A DNA stretch of 64,000 nucleotides from Saccharothrix algeriensis (GTDB taxonomy: Bacteria; Actinomycetota; Actinomycetes; Mycobacteriales; Pseudonocardiaceae), in contig NZ_JAFBCL010000001.1 in NCBI RefSeq assembly GCF_016907655.1, positions 1,302,001-1,366,000 of the forward strand, in the 5' to 3' direction. Below, in pieces: positions 32,851-41,518 of the stretch. How positions within the stretch are numbered: position 1 is the first letter of the stretch; each line of letters begins with the position of its first letter. The notes beneath the pieces are model-generated. The model did no database searches. It had not been told where the DNA came from and saw nothing but the letters and a program-made list of their open reading frames with translations. The position numbers and the translations under genes are program-made.

Positions 32851-33752
32851 GACCGCTCGCCCTCGTAGTGCACGTAACGGCGGGACAGCCGCACCTGCAC
32901 CGCCGTGATGGCCGCGATCACCACGAACAGGCCCCACGCCAACGCCGACGCGTACCCCATCCGCAACGAGTCGAACGCCTCGCGGAAGAGGTGGATCACG
33001 TAGAACAGCGCCGCGTCGCCCTCGCTGGACTGCGACGCGCGGGCGCCGAAGAACATCGAGTACGCCTCGGTGAACACCTGCAGCGACGCGATCGTGTTCA
33101 CCACCACCGTGAAGTACACGGTGCCGCTGATGCCGGGCAGCGTCACGTGCCAGAACTGCCGCCACGGGCTCGCGCCGTCCAGCTGCGCCGCCTCGTACCG
33201 CTCGGCCGGCACGCGGGTGAGCGCCGCCAGGTACAGCACGGCGGTGCTGCCCACGGTCCACAGGCTCATCAGCACCAGGCCCGGTTTGACCCACGCCGGG
33301 TCGGTCGTCCAGTTCGGCCCGGTGAAGCCGAACCAGCCGAGGAAGGCGTTGATCGCGCCGTTCTGCCCGTTGAGCAGCAGCAGGAACATCGCGGCCAGCG
33401 CCACCGGCGGCGTCATCACCGGCAGGTACAGCACCGTGCGGAAGAAGCCCGCCGCCCGCCCGGCCCGGCGCAGCAGGCCCGCCAGCGCCAGCGCCAGCGC
33501 GACCTGGGCGGGCACGTGCAGGGCCGTGTAGAACAGCGTGTTCCCCATCGCCGTCGCGACGCGCTCGTCGACCAGGGCCTCGCGGTAGTTGTCCAGGCCG
33601 ATGAACTCCGGCGGCTTGAGCATGTCGTAGCGGGTCAACGACAACCACAGGCTGAACAGCATCGGGCCCGCCGTGAACGCCAGGAACCCGACCACCCACG
33701 GCAGCAGGAACAGCAGCCCCGCCCGGGACTCGCGCCGGCCCACCGTCGCCAC
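32847..33752 (-). CDS. Carbohydrate ABC transporter permease (MalF type)
   Basis: 301 aa from GTG. It has six helices, starting with LLFLLPWVVGFLAFTAGP, and the EAA motif AERYEAAQLDGASPWRQFWHVTLP. It lies 4 bp behind the binding-protein gene and overlaps the MalG-like gene, giving the usual binding protein - MalF - MalG order. Confidence 0.92.
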   Translation of the reverse strand: MATVGRRESRAGLLFLLPWVVGFLAFTAGPMLFSLWLSLTRYDMLKPPEFIGLDNYREALVDERVATAMGNTLFYTALHVPAQVALALALAGLLRRAGRAAGFFRTVLYLPVMTPPVALAAMFLLLLNGQNGAINAFLGWFGFTGPNWTTDPAWVKPGLVLMSLWTVGSTAVLYLAALTRVPAERYEAAQLDGASPWRQFWHVTLPGISGTVYFTVVVNTIASLQVFTEAYSMFFGARASQSSEGDAALFYVIHLFREAFDSLRMGYASALAWGLFVVIAAITAVQVRLSRRYVHYEGERS

Positions 33753-33756
33753 GGCG

Positions 33757-35085
33757 CTACCTCCCGCCCACGCGCCGCAGCGCCCGCTCGGCTTCCCGCT
33801 GGGCCTGCGCCATGGCCTCGGCGGGGTCCTGCCGCCCGGTCAACACCCGGTTCACCCCGCCCTCCCAGGCGCGCACCAGCTCGCTCGCCGCCGGGCTGGG
33901 CGCCACCGCGAAAGCCTTGTCCTGCAACGCCAGCACCTGCGGCACCCCGCGTTCGAGGATGCGGTTGCCGCCGGGGTCGAACACCTCGCGGAAGATCCGC
34001 TCGTCGGCCGCCCGGTTGGCGGTGAACGTGCCGCCGTAGGGCTTCCCGGCCCGCGCCAGCGCGTCCCGGCGGGCGGTCGCGGCGGCGACCCAGGTGTCCT
34101 CCGCGGTCATCTTCACCAGGAAGCGGCAGGCCAGTCCGGGGTGCCGGGCCCCCTTCGGGATCGCCCACGCCTGCCCGCCCGCCTCGGTCAGCGGCACGCC
34201 CCGCCGGTCGGTGAACGGGGCGATGGTCACGTCGGCGTCCGGCGAGTTCGCCGCCAGGGTGTTGAGGTACCAGGACTCCATCGGCATCGCGGCCAGCTGC
34301 CCGGTCACGTAGGCGTTGTCCGCGCCGAACTGGTCGAAGGTGTCCCGCAGCGCCTTGAACGACGCCCAGCCGCCCTGCCGCCGCACCAGGTCGGTCGCGT
34401 AGCGGACCGCCTCCACCACGCGCGGGTCGTCCAGCCGCGCGCCCAGGCCGTCCTCGCCCACCAGGTCCGCGCCGTTCGCCTTGGCCCACGTGGGCAGGAA
34501 CTCGGGCACCTTGGGGTCGAACCCGATGCGCCGGGGGCGGCCGTCCTCCAGCCGCGCCAACCGGTCGGTCAGCTCCACCAGCGCCGGCCAGTCCGCCGTG
34601 GACAGCGCGGCCGGGTCGAGGCCGGCGGCGCGCACCACCGGGTTGTTGACGATCAGCAGCCGGACGCTGGCGAAGTCGGGCAGCCCGTGCACCTCGTCGC
34701 GGTAGGTCACCTCGCGCAGCGCCGCCTCCCGGAACCGGCCCAGGTCCACGCCGTGCTCCCGGACGCAGTCCGCCAGGCCCAGCACCGCTCCCCTGGCCGC
34801 GTAGCTGCCGAGCTTGCGCCGCTCCGCGTAGACGACGTCGGGCGGGTCGCCCGCCGCGACCGCGGACAGGAACTGCTGCTCGTCGAACGCGCCCTCGTTG
34901 ATCCGCAGGTCCACCCGCGGGTTGGCGGCGCGGAAGGCGGCCACCCGCGCGGTCGCGTGCTCGTCGGGCAGGCCGAACCCCATGGTCACCAGCGTGTCGG
35001 GCCCGTCGGCCCCGTCGGACCCGAGCCCGCCGCAGCCGCTGAGCACCAGCAGGGGCAGCACCGCCGCGACCAGCAATCCCCGCAC
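33757..35085 (-). CDS. Extracellular sugar-binding lipoprotein
   Basis: 442 aa from GTG with GGGGGAGG upstream. The lipoprotein signal ends in LSGC, with lipidated Cys near residue 18. The mature chain is a family-1 solute-binding protein (VAAFRAANPRVDLRINEG, GDPPDVVYAERRKLGSYA, GLPDFASVRLLIVNNPV, AAMPMESWYLNTLA). The ligand is unknown. It starts the three-gene importer operon; no regulator gene is attached. Confidence 0.9.
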   Translation of the reverse strand: MRGLLVAAVLPLLVLSGCGGLGSDGADGPDTLVTMGFGLPDEHATARVAAFRAANPRVDLRINEGAFDEQQFLSAVAAGDPPDVVYAERRKLGSYAARGAVLGLADCVREHGVDLGRFREAALREVTYRDEVHGLPDFASVRLLIVNNPVVRAAGLDPAALSTADWPALVELTDRLARLEDGRPRRIGFDPKVPEFLPTWAKANGADLVGEDGLGARLDDPRVVEAVRYATDLVRRQGGWASFKALRDTFDQFGADNAYVTGQLAAMPMESWYLNTLAANSPDADVTIAPFTDRRGVPLTEAGGQAWAIPKGARHPGLACRFLVKMTAEDTWVAAATARRDALARAGKPYGGTFTANRAADERIFREVFDPGGNRILERGVPQVLALQDKAFAVAPSPAASELVRAWEGGVNRVLTGRQDPAEAMAQAQREAERALRRVGGR

Positions 35086-35230
35086 GACCGCCTCCCCCGC
35101 GTCGAGCACCAACGGTGCTGTTCCCGCCCGGCGCGCCGGCTACACCCGGCTCACCCGGACGGCGCAGCGGGCGCGGTGCGACGTAGGGTGGCGGTCGCCG
35201 CCGCCCCCGCACCCGAGGAACACCGAAACC

Positions 35231-35866
35231 ATGCGCGTCGACATCTGGAGCGACCTGGTCTGCCCGTGGTGCTACATCGGCACCACCCGCTTCCACCGGG
35301 CGCTGGAGGACTTCGAGCACCGCGACCGCGTGGAGGTCGTCTACCGGTCGTTCGAGCTGGACCCGACGCGCGAGCCCGGCCGGACCGAGCCGGTGACCAG
35401 GATGCTCACCGACAGGTACGGCCCGCAGGGCGCGGGCATGGACGACCAGGTCGCCGAGCTGGCCCGCGCCGACGGCCTCGGGTACCGCACCGACCGCGAG
35501 GTCGGCAGCACGCTGGACGCCCACCGCCTGCTGCACCTGGCGGCCCGGCACGGGCTCCAGCGCCGCCTGCTGGCGGCGCTGTTCGAGGGGCACTTCGCCG
35601 AGGGCGCGTCGCTGTTCACCCCGGAGGCGCTGGTCGGGTTCGCCGAGCGGGTCGGGCTGGACCCCGACGAGGCGCGCCGCGTGCTGCACGACCCGGACGC
35701 CTACCTGGAACCGGTCCGCGCCGACGAGCAGGAGGCCGCGCGGCTGGGCGCCGGCGGGGTGCCGTTCTTCGTCGTCGACGGCCGCTACGGCGTCTCGGGC
35801 GCGCAGCCGGTCGAGACCTTCGCCCGCGCGCTGCGCGCGGCGTGGGACGAGCGCGAGCGGGGCTGA
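35231..35866 (+). CDS. DsbA-family oxidoreductase, FrnE-like
   Basis: 211 aa from ATG. A thioredoxin fold with inserted helical domain is indicated by MRVDIWSDLVCPWCYIGTTR, with the CPWC redox site at residues 11-14, and by the cis-Pro loop GAGGVPFFVVDGRYGVSGAQ. There is no signal peptide, so it acts in the cytoplasm. FrnE relatives are polyketide-associated or oxidative-stress proteins. Confidence 0.92.
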   Translation: MRVDIWSDLVCPWCYIGTTRFHRALEDFEHRDRVEVVYRSFELDPTREPGRTEPVTRMLTDRYGPQGAGMDDQVAELARADGLGYRTDREVGSTLDAHRLLHLAARHGLQRRLLAALFEGHFAEGASLFTPEALVGFAERVGLDPDEARRVLHDPDAYLEPVRADEQEAARLGAGGVPFFVVDGRYGVSGAQPVETFARALRAAWDERERG

Positions 35867-36004
35867 GCCCGGCCGGGTGTTGATGTCAAAAGCCCGACCG
35901 GCGCGGCCCCGGGTGGGCGTGACCAGCCGGGGTGGGCCGGTGACCACCGGTGACGGCGTCGCGGAGAACCTGCCGACGACAGCCCGGCGTGCTTAGGTAG
36001 GTCT

Positions 36005-36394
36005 GTGACAGCGCAGGAAAAGGGCCCGTGGACACGGGTCGAGACCGCGGCCGAGGGCCAGGCGGTGCTGGTGAAGGTCGGCGGTGACATCGACCAGGGC
36101 ACGATCGCCACCTTGGACGAAGGCTTGGACGAGGGCCTGGCGCGGGCCAAGGACGGCGCCGCCGCGCTGCTGGCCGTCGACCTGCACGAGGTCGGGATGC
36201 TGGCCTCGGTCGGCCTGTCCTCCCTGATCAGGGCGCACAACCAGGCCCGGGAGGACGGTGTGGAGCTGGTCGTCGTGGTCGACTCCGACCACCAGCTGAC
36301 GCGGCTGCTGTGGACCACCGCGCTGACCCGCATCCTGACCGTGGCCACCTCGGTCGGGGAAGCCCTCACCCGCGTGCCGCGCAACCCGGCCTGA
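36005..36394 (+). CDS. STAS-domain anti-sigma-factor antagonist
   Basis: 129 aa from GTG. It has a single STAS domain: VKVGGDIDQGTIATLDEGL, then LLAVDLHEVGMLASVGLSSLIRAH, where Ser in ASVG aligns with the phosphorylated Ser of RsbV/SpoIIAA. A TAGGTA hexamer ends five bases before the start. It should release a sigma factor from an RsbW-type kinase, possibly the kinase domain of the 932-aa protein 1.5 kb downstream. Confidence 0.85.
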   Translation: MTAQEKGPWTRVETAAEGQAVLVKVGGDIDQGTIATLDEGLDEGLARAKDGAAALLAVDLHEVGMLASVGLSSLIRAHNQAREDGVELVVVVDSDHQLTRLLWTTALTRILTVATSVGEALTRVPRNPA

Positions 36395-36435
36395 CGAGGC
36401 GGGATATCGGGCGCGGCGGCGAGGCGGTCGCGGTC

Positions 36436-36441
36436 ACAATC
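36436..36441 (+). promoter_or_regulatory. -10 element (CACAAT) of the GNAT gene
   Basis: CACAAT ends five bases before the GTG at 36447 without a ribosome site, fitting a leaderless transcript. Confidence 0.4.
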
Positions 36442-36446
36442 AGGGC

Positions 36447-37004
36447 GTGACGGAGCAGAAGGAACTGCCGCCCTGGCCCACCACGCCCCCGGCGCACGGC
36501 CCGGTCGTGCTGCGCGAGTTCGCCGCCGAGGACGTGCGCCTGGCGCTGGAACTGGGCGACGACCCCTACATCCCGCTGATCGGCAGCCTGCCCGCGTCCC
36601 CCACCGAGCAGCAGGCGCTGGAGTGGATCGAGCGCAACCGCGGCCGGCACGCGGAGGGCTTCGGGATGTCGTTCGCCATTGCCGACGCCGCGACCGGCCG
36701 CGCCCTGGGCACCATCGGGCTGTGGCTGGGCGAGCTGCCGACGGGTCGCGCCACGGCCGGGTACTCGGTGTCGCCGGCGCACCGGGGGCGGGGCGTGGGC
36801 AGCAACGCGCTGCGGGCGCTGACCGCATTCGCCTGGACGATCCCCGAGCTGCACCGGGTGCAGCTGCACATCGAGCCGTGGAACGACGGGTCGGTCCGCG
36901 TGGCGGAGGCGGCCGGGTACCGGCGGGAGGGCCTGCTGCGCAGCCACCAGGAGATCGGCGGCGTCCGGCGGGACATGCTGCTCTACGCCGCGATCCGCCC
37001 CTGA
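36447..37004 (+). CDS. GNAT N-acetyltransferase (RimJ/RimL type)
   Basis: 185 aa from GTG. The acetyl-CoA loop is GYSVSPAHRGRGVGSNALRAL (R/Q-x-x-G-x-G/A form RGRGVG). It is followed by RVQLHIEPWNDGSVRVAEAAGYRREGLLRSHQEIGG, typical of the RimJ/RimL group that acetylates protein N-termini or small amines. The substrate is unknown. Confidence 0.9.
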   Translation: MTEQKELPPWPTTPPAHGPVVLREFAAEDVRLALELGDDPYIPLIGSLPASPTEQQALEWIERNRGRHAEGFGMSFAIADAATGRALGTIGLWLGELPTGRATAGYSVSPAHRGRGVGSNALRALTAFAWTIPELHRVQLHIEPWNDGSVRVAEAAGYRREGLLRSHQEIGGVRRDMLLYAAIRP

Positions 37005-37051
37005 CCGCCGCGGAGCCCCGCCCCTGACCGCCGCGGGGCCGCTCCGACCGG

Positions 37052-37086
37052 GCGGCGCGCCCCGCGGCGCTCGCGGGGCGCGCCGC
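37052..37086. terminator. 15-bp perfect hairpin between convergent genes
   Basis: Arms 37052-37066 and 37072-37086 pair perfectly around a 5-nt loop, about 50 bp after the GNAT stop. Confidence 0.7.
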
Positions 37087-37089
37087 GGA

Positions 37090-37179
37090 GCCAGGTCAGG
37101 CGGAGCCAGATCAGGCGGGGTCGGATCAGGCGGGGTCGGGTCGGGCGGGGTCGGGTCGGGCGGGGTCAGGTCGGCTCGG
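37090..37179. repeat. Six 15-bp tandem repeats (GTCGGGTCGGGCGGG)
   Basis: Units of exactly 15 bp run from 37090 to 37179, the last one degenerate. The sixth unit overlaps the end of the small acidic-protein gene on the minus strand, whose stop is at 37166-37168. Confidence 0.85.
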
Positions 37180-37327
37180 CGCCCGGCGTCCCCGACCAGG
37201 GCGGCACCTCTTCGGCCAGTTCGCGGTACCGGTCGACCTCCTGCGGTGTGGGGTCGACGCCCACGTCCTCGGCGAACTCTTCCGGGTCCTGCTCGGCGCC
37301 CGTCTCCGCGCCCGTCGGGTCGGTCAT
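37166..37327 (-). CDS. Small acidic protein (53 aa)
   Basis: 53 aa from ATG with a GGAGGAGG ribosome site. The chain is acidic (DPEEFAEDVGVDPTPQEVDR) and contains no hydrophobic segment. Similar short acidic proteins with a VDPTPQEVDRY-like core are widespread in actinobacteria without known role. It is divergent from the PAS/PP2C gene. A second acidic protein of exactly the same length follows that gene. Confidence 0.75.
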   Translation of the reverse strand: MTDPTGAETGAEQDPEEFAEDVGVDPTPQEVDRYRELAEEVPPWSGTPGAEPT

Positions 37328-37512
37328 GGTCCGCCTCCTCCTCCGATCGCCCCAGGGGTGGGTGCCCGCGGCCGGCCGGCGCAAACCCCGCCGCGGGCCG
37401 GTCGGCGCCGCGCCCACCTGGTCCCCGGGTCGCCGTCGCGGCAGGTAGGGTCCCGGTCCGGGAACCGCGGAACGGGCGTCGGGGATCGGGCGCGTCGAGG
37501 AAGTTGAGGTCC

Positions 37513-40311
37513 ATGAACGCACGCAGCCAGGATCCCGACCACGGCCCCGGCGCGCCGCGGGACGTGCTCGACGAGCTGCCGGCGGTCGTCTACGAGGCCG
37601 ACGCCCGCACCGGCGAGGTGCTGTCGGTCAACCGGTGCGCGGAGCGGCTGTTCGGCCGCCCGGTCGCCTGGTGGCGGGGCAACCGGGCCGCGTGGGACTC
37701 CGTCGTGCACCCCGACGACCGCGCCGACACCGCCCGGGACCGGGCCGCGGGCGTCGCCGGGGGCGAGGAGTTCGCGCTGGGCTACCGCGCCGTCGCCGCC
37801 GACGGCCGCGTGCTGTGGGTCGACGAGCGGGTCCGGGTCGCCCGCGACGCCCGCGGCGAGGCCCACCGGCTGCGCGGGGTGCTGCTGGACGCGACCGAGG
37901 AGCGGGCGGCCCGCGAGCGGGAGCGCTTCTTCGCCCGGCTGGACGGCGAGCTCCAGCGTCTGGACGACGCCGAGGAGATCATGTCCGCCGCCACGCGGCT
38001 GCTCGGCGAGCACCTGGCGGTGGACCGGTGCGCCTACGCCCAGACCGAGGCCGACGAGAACCACTTCCTGATGAGCGGCGACCACGCCACCGGGCTGCCG
38101 CCGCTGCCGGGCCGGTTCGCCATGCGCGAGTTCGGCGAGGGCGCGCTGCTGGCCATGCGCGCCGGGCGGCCCTGGGTCGTCGTGGACAGCGAGGACGACC
38201 CGCGCCTGGCCGAGGAGGACCTGGCCGCCTACCGGCTCACCGGCATCCGGGCGGTGATCTGCCTGCCACTGCTGCGCGGCGACCGGTTCGTCGCCGCGAT
38301 GGCCGTGCACCAGGCCGTCCCCCGGCGGTGGACCGACGCCGAGGTGGACCTGGTGTCGGTGGCCGTCAACCGGTGCTGGGAGTCGCTGCAGCGGGTGCAC
38401 GCCGACCGCGCCCTGCGCGAGAGCGAGCAGGTGCACCGCCAGCTGGTCGAGCAGGCCACCGACGCCATCTGGACGCTGGACCGGGACCTGCGCTTCACCG
38501 AGGCGAACCCGGCCGCGTGCGCGTTCCTCGGCTACCCGCGGGAGGACCTGGTCGGCGTCGACTTCGCGGGCCTGGCCGAGCCGCGGGACGTGGCGCGGCT
38601 GCGCGAGCTGGTCGCCGACGTCACCCGGCCGGGGTCGGTCATCGACGTGTGGAACCTGCGCCGGGCCGACGGCTCGGTCGTCGCCGTGGAGCTGAGCGCG
38701 CAGACCACCCGCAACGGCGTGCAGGCCATCGGCCGGGACGTCACCGAGCGGCTGCGCGCCGAAGCGGAGCGGGAGCTGCTGCTCCAGCGCGAGCACGAGA
38801 TCGCCGAGACGCTCCAGCGCAGCCTGCTGCCCCGCGAGCTGCCCGCGCTGGACCGGCTGGCGGTCTCCGCCCGGTACCTGCCCGCGTCCGCGCACGGCCA
38901 GGTCGGCGGCGACTGGTACGAGGTGCTGGCCCTGGGCGGCACCTCGGTCGCGCTGTCGGTCGGCGACGTCGTGGGCAAGGGCCCGACCGCCGCGGCCGTG
39001 ATGGGCCAGCTGCGCAGCGCCCTGGCCGGCTACCTGCTCGACGGGCACTCCCCCGCCGCCGCGCTGGAGCGCCTGGACGCGTTCGCCGCGCGGGTCGACG
39101 GCGCGGTGGGCAGCACCTGCGCCTGCCTCACCTTCGACTGGTCCACCGGCGACCTGCGCTGGGCGGTGGCGGGCCACCCGCCGCCGGTCGTCGTCGACCG
39201 GGACGGCACCCGGCTGCTGCCCGGCGACGGCGCCGTGCTCGGCGCGCCGGGGCGCGCGCCGTACCGGGACCGGCGGGCGGCGCTCGCGCCCGGCACCTCG
39301 ATCCTGCTCTACACCGACGGCCTGGTGGAGCGGCCCGGCCACCACCTCGACCGCGGCCTCGACGCGCTGCTGGCCGTCACCGGGCAGGCCCACGAGCAGG
39401 CGCCGGACGCCCTCGCCGACGCCGTGGTGGACGCGCTGCTGGCCGACGGGCAGGACGACGACGTGGCCCTGGTCGTGGCCCGCTGCCTGCCCGCGCCGCT
39501 GCGCCGCCGGGCGCCCGCCCGGCCGGCCGAGCTGGCCGTCCTGCGCAGGTGCGCCGGCGACTGGTCCCGGCTCGCCGGCCTGTCCGCCGACCAGGCTTAC
39601 GACCTGCAGCTGGCCCTCGGCGAGGCCGCCGCCAACGCGGTCGACCACGCCTACGCCGGCGACCCGGGCGATTTCGACTACCTGGTCCGGCACACCGCGA
39701 CCGGCATCCGGGTCACCGTCCGCGACCACGGCCGGTGGCGACCGCCGACGACCGGCCCGACCACGCGCGGCCGGGGCCTGAAGATCATCCAGGCGCTGGC
39801 CGAGGACGTGGTCCTGCGGCACGACGACGGCACCACGATCACGTTCGTGCTGCCCTCCCGACCGGTGGACGGCCCGGCGGACGGACCGGCGCCGCCGCCC
39901 CCGCCGGCCTCGGAGCAGGGCGCGGTCACCCTGCGCGACGACGAGTCCGACGACGCCGTGCAGCACCTGCGGCTGACCGGCGACCTCGACACGCACACGG
40001 CGGCCGGCCTGCGCGGGCCGCTGCTGGCCCGGATCGGCGGACCGGACCGGCGGCCGGTCCTGGTCGACCTGACCGACCTGGGCTACCTCAGCAGCTCCGG
40101 CGTCGCCCTGCTGCTGGAGGCCAGGGCCGCGGCCGCCGCCCACGACCGCCCGCTCACCATCGCGACCGCCCCCGCGAGCCCCCCGGCCCGCATCCTGGCC
40201 CTGTCGGGGCTGGCGGAATCGGCCACCGCGGGGCCGCGGGGCGCCGCGCCGGGCGGAGCGGGCGGATCCACAGGTCTCCCGCCGGCGGGAATGGGTACAC
40301 CGGGGCCATGA
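37513..40311 (+). CDS. PAS-GAF-PAS-PP2C phosphatase with fused HATPase kinase and STAS domains
   Basis: 932 aa from ATG. The domains in order are PAS (about 15-125), GAF (150-300), PAS (312-420), a PP2C/SpoIIE-type phosphatase from about 440 (GQVGGDWYEVL with metal-binding Asp; TDGLVERPG; DDDVALVVAR), an RsbW-like HATPase near 665-785 (LALGEAAANAVDHAY, then GRGLKIIQAL) and a STAS domain from about 800 (VDLTDLGYLSSSGVALLLEA). All three partner-switching activities, kinase, phosphatase and antagonist, thus sit in one polypeptide with two PAS sensors and one GAF. It probably senses redox, light or small molecules and sets an SigB-like stress sigma factor. The stop overlaps the start of a small acidic protein gene (ATGA). 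Confidence 0.92.
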   Translation: MNARSQDPDHGPGAPRDVLDELPAVVYEADARTGEVLSVNRCAERLFGRPVAWWRGNRAAWDSVVHPDDRADTARDRAAGVAGGEEFALGYRAVAADGRVLWVDERVRVARDARGEAHRLRGVLLDATEERAARERERFFARLDGELQRLDDAEEIMSAATRLLGEHLAVDRCAYAQTEADENHFLMSGDHATGLPPLPGRFAMREFGEGALLAMRAGRPWVVVDSEDDPRLAEEDLAAYRLTGIRAVICLPLLRGDRFVAAMAVHQAVPRRWTDAEVDLVSVAVNRCWESLQRVHADRALRESEQVHRQLVEQATDAIWTLDRDLRFTEANPAACAFLGYPREDLVGVDFAGLAEPRDVARLRELVADVTRPGSVIDVWNLRRADGSVVAVELSAQTTRNGVQAIGRDVTERLRAEAERELLLQREHEIAETLQRSLLPRELPALDRLAVSARYLPASAHGQVGGDWYEVLALGGTSVALSVGDVVGKGPTAAAVMGQLRSALAGYLLDGHSPAAALERLDAFAARVDGAVGSTCACLTFDWSTGDLRWAVAGHPPPVVVDRDGTRLLPGDGAVLGAPGRAPYRDRRAALAPGTSILLYTDGLVERPGHHLDRGLDALLAVTGQAHEQAPDALADAVVDALLADGQDDDVALVVARCLPAPLRRRAPARPAELAVLRRCAGDWSRLAGLSADQAYDLQLALGEAAANAVDHAYAGDPGDFDYLVRHTATGIRVTVRDHGRWRPPTTGPTTRGRGLKIIQALAEDVVLRHDDGTTITFVLPSRPVDGPADGPAPPPPPASEQGAVTLRDDESDDAVQHLRLTGDLDTHTAAGLRGPLLARIGGPDRRPVLVDLTDLGYLSSSGVALLLEARAAAAAHDRPLTIATAPASPPARILALSGLAESATAGPRGAAPGGAGGSTGLPPAGMGTPGP

Positions 40312-40469
40312 CCGAAACCGAGAAGCCACCGCTCAACCCGGACCCGCCGCACTCCCCCGGCACCCCGGAACCGCCCGACCTGGACGTGGACGCCGAGCAG
40401 TTCCTGAGCGAGGAGGAGCGGGCGGACCGGCGGCGCGGGGCCGACGGGCCGCCCGAGCCGCCCTCCTGA
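40308..40469 (+). CDS. Small acidic protein (53 aa), coupled to the PP2C gene
   Basis: 53 aa from ATG, overlapping the previous stop. The chain is Pro/Glu/Asp-rich with the core LDVDAEQFLSEEERADRRRG and no hydrophobic segment. It is not recognisable by family. The coupling suggests a role with the multidomain phosphatase. Confidence 0.6.
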   Translation: MTETEKPPLNPDPPHSPGTPEPPDLDVDAEQFLSEEERADRRRGADGPPEPPS

Positions 40470-40561
40470 GGGGTCGGGGCCGCGGATCCCCCGGCGAGCC
40501 GGCGAGACCGGTCCGCCGGAGGGCTGCGGTCCCGATGACCGCCCGGTCCTCCCGCGGGGTT

Positions 40562-40966
40562 TCAGCGGGGGCAGTCCCGGGCGGTCGTCGCGCCCACCGG
40601 GCCTGTCACCGCGCGCAGGGCCGCCTCCGGCGTGGCGTGCAGGTCCACGGCCCGCGCCACGTCGGTGATCTCCAGGGGCCTGAGCACGCAACGGCTGTCG
40701 GCGACCACCGCGAACCGGGTGCCGCCCCTGACAGCCGCCCGCAGGGCGTCGACCACCAGGGCCACGCCCTGGGAACCGAAGAACGTCACCCGGCGGAGGT
40801 CGAGCACCAGGGCGCGCGGTTGCCGCGCCAGCAGGGCGAGGACCCGGTCCCGGGGATCGCGCTCGGGGGCGGCGTCGATCTCGCCGGCCAGCCGCACGAC
40901 GACCGCGCCGTCCCGCTCGGCCTGCTCGACCGCGACGGGGGTCGGGTCGGATGCGGTGTCGTTCAC
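40562..40966 (-). CDS. STAS-domain protein, anti-sigma-factor antagonist
   Basis: 134 aa from GTG. The STAS core reads VVVRLAGEIDAAPERDPRDR and LVLDLRRVTFFGSQGVALVVDAL, with Ser in FFGSQG at the phosphorylation position, followed by LEITDVARAVDLHATPEAAL. It is the second separate STAS protein near the multidomain phosphatase and a likely substrate of it. Confidence 0.88.
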   Translation of the reverse strand: MNDTASDPTPVAVEQAERDGAVVVRLAGEIDAAPERDPRDRVLALLARQPRALVLDLRRVTFFGSQGVALVVDALRAAVRGGTRFAVVADSRCVLRPLEITDVARAVDLHATPEAALRAVTGPVGATTARDCPR

Positions 40967-41159
40967 CAGAGCAGCCTCCTGGTGTCGCTTGAACCACGCA
41001 CGCAGGCTGGCTGCTCAACCCGCGACCGTGTCACCTGCACGGTGGCGGTCGATCGCACTCTTCGGGAGCCGACTCTACTGACCGCGCCCTCCCGGCACAA
41101 ACAGCGCCTCGACCCGGCGTGGCGGCGCCGCGCGGGGCGGTCCGCGACCGGCGGCCGGC

Positions 41160-41420
41160 TCAGCGGCGGCGACCGCCCGCGACCCGCAGGCACGCCCCGG
41201 ACATGACGGTGAGCACGCCCGCGAAGATGAGCGGAAACACGACGGTGACCGCGCCCAGGGCGATGAGGAACGCCCCGACGACGGCCACCGCGAGCGGGCT
41301 CGCCCACCGGCGGCCGGGCGGGCGGGGGCCGTCGCCGAGCAGGCGGGCCAGGGCGGGGTCGGATTCGGCGAACCGCCGCTCGATGTCGGCGAGCTCGCGC
41401 CGTTCGTGGGGTCCGAGCAT
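41160..41420 (-). CDS. DUF3040 small membrane protein
   Basis: 86 aa from ATG. The N-terminus LGPHERRELADIERRFAESDPALARLL is the DUF3040 signature, followed by two hydrophobic helices and a basic end. The family is restricted to actinobacteria and its function is unknown. It lies about 100 bp downstream of recQ on the same strand. Confidence 0.88.
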   Translation of the reverse strand: MLGPHERRELADIERRFAESDPALARLLGDGPRPPGRRWASPLAVAVVGAFLIALGAVTVVFPLIFAGVLTVMSGACLRVAGGRRR

Positions 41421-41518
41421 CGGGTGCTCCAAACCGGTCGTCGTCGCGCGCGGCGAGTACCCGGCGCGGTGACCGGCAAACTGCGGCCGGACCGGTCCCA
41501 CCCGAACGGGGAGCCGGT

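Noticed and set aside
37324..40329. 1001-codon minus-strand frame opposite the PAS/PP2C gene
   Set aside because: Antisense shadow of a gene with complete domain matches; its translation is rich in Arg, Gly and Gln without motifs.
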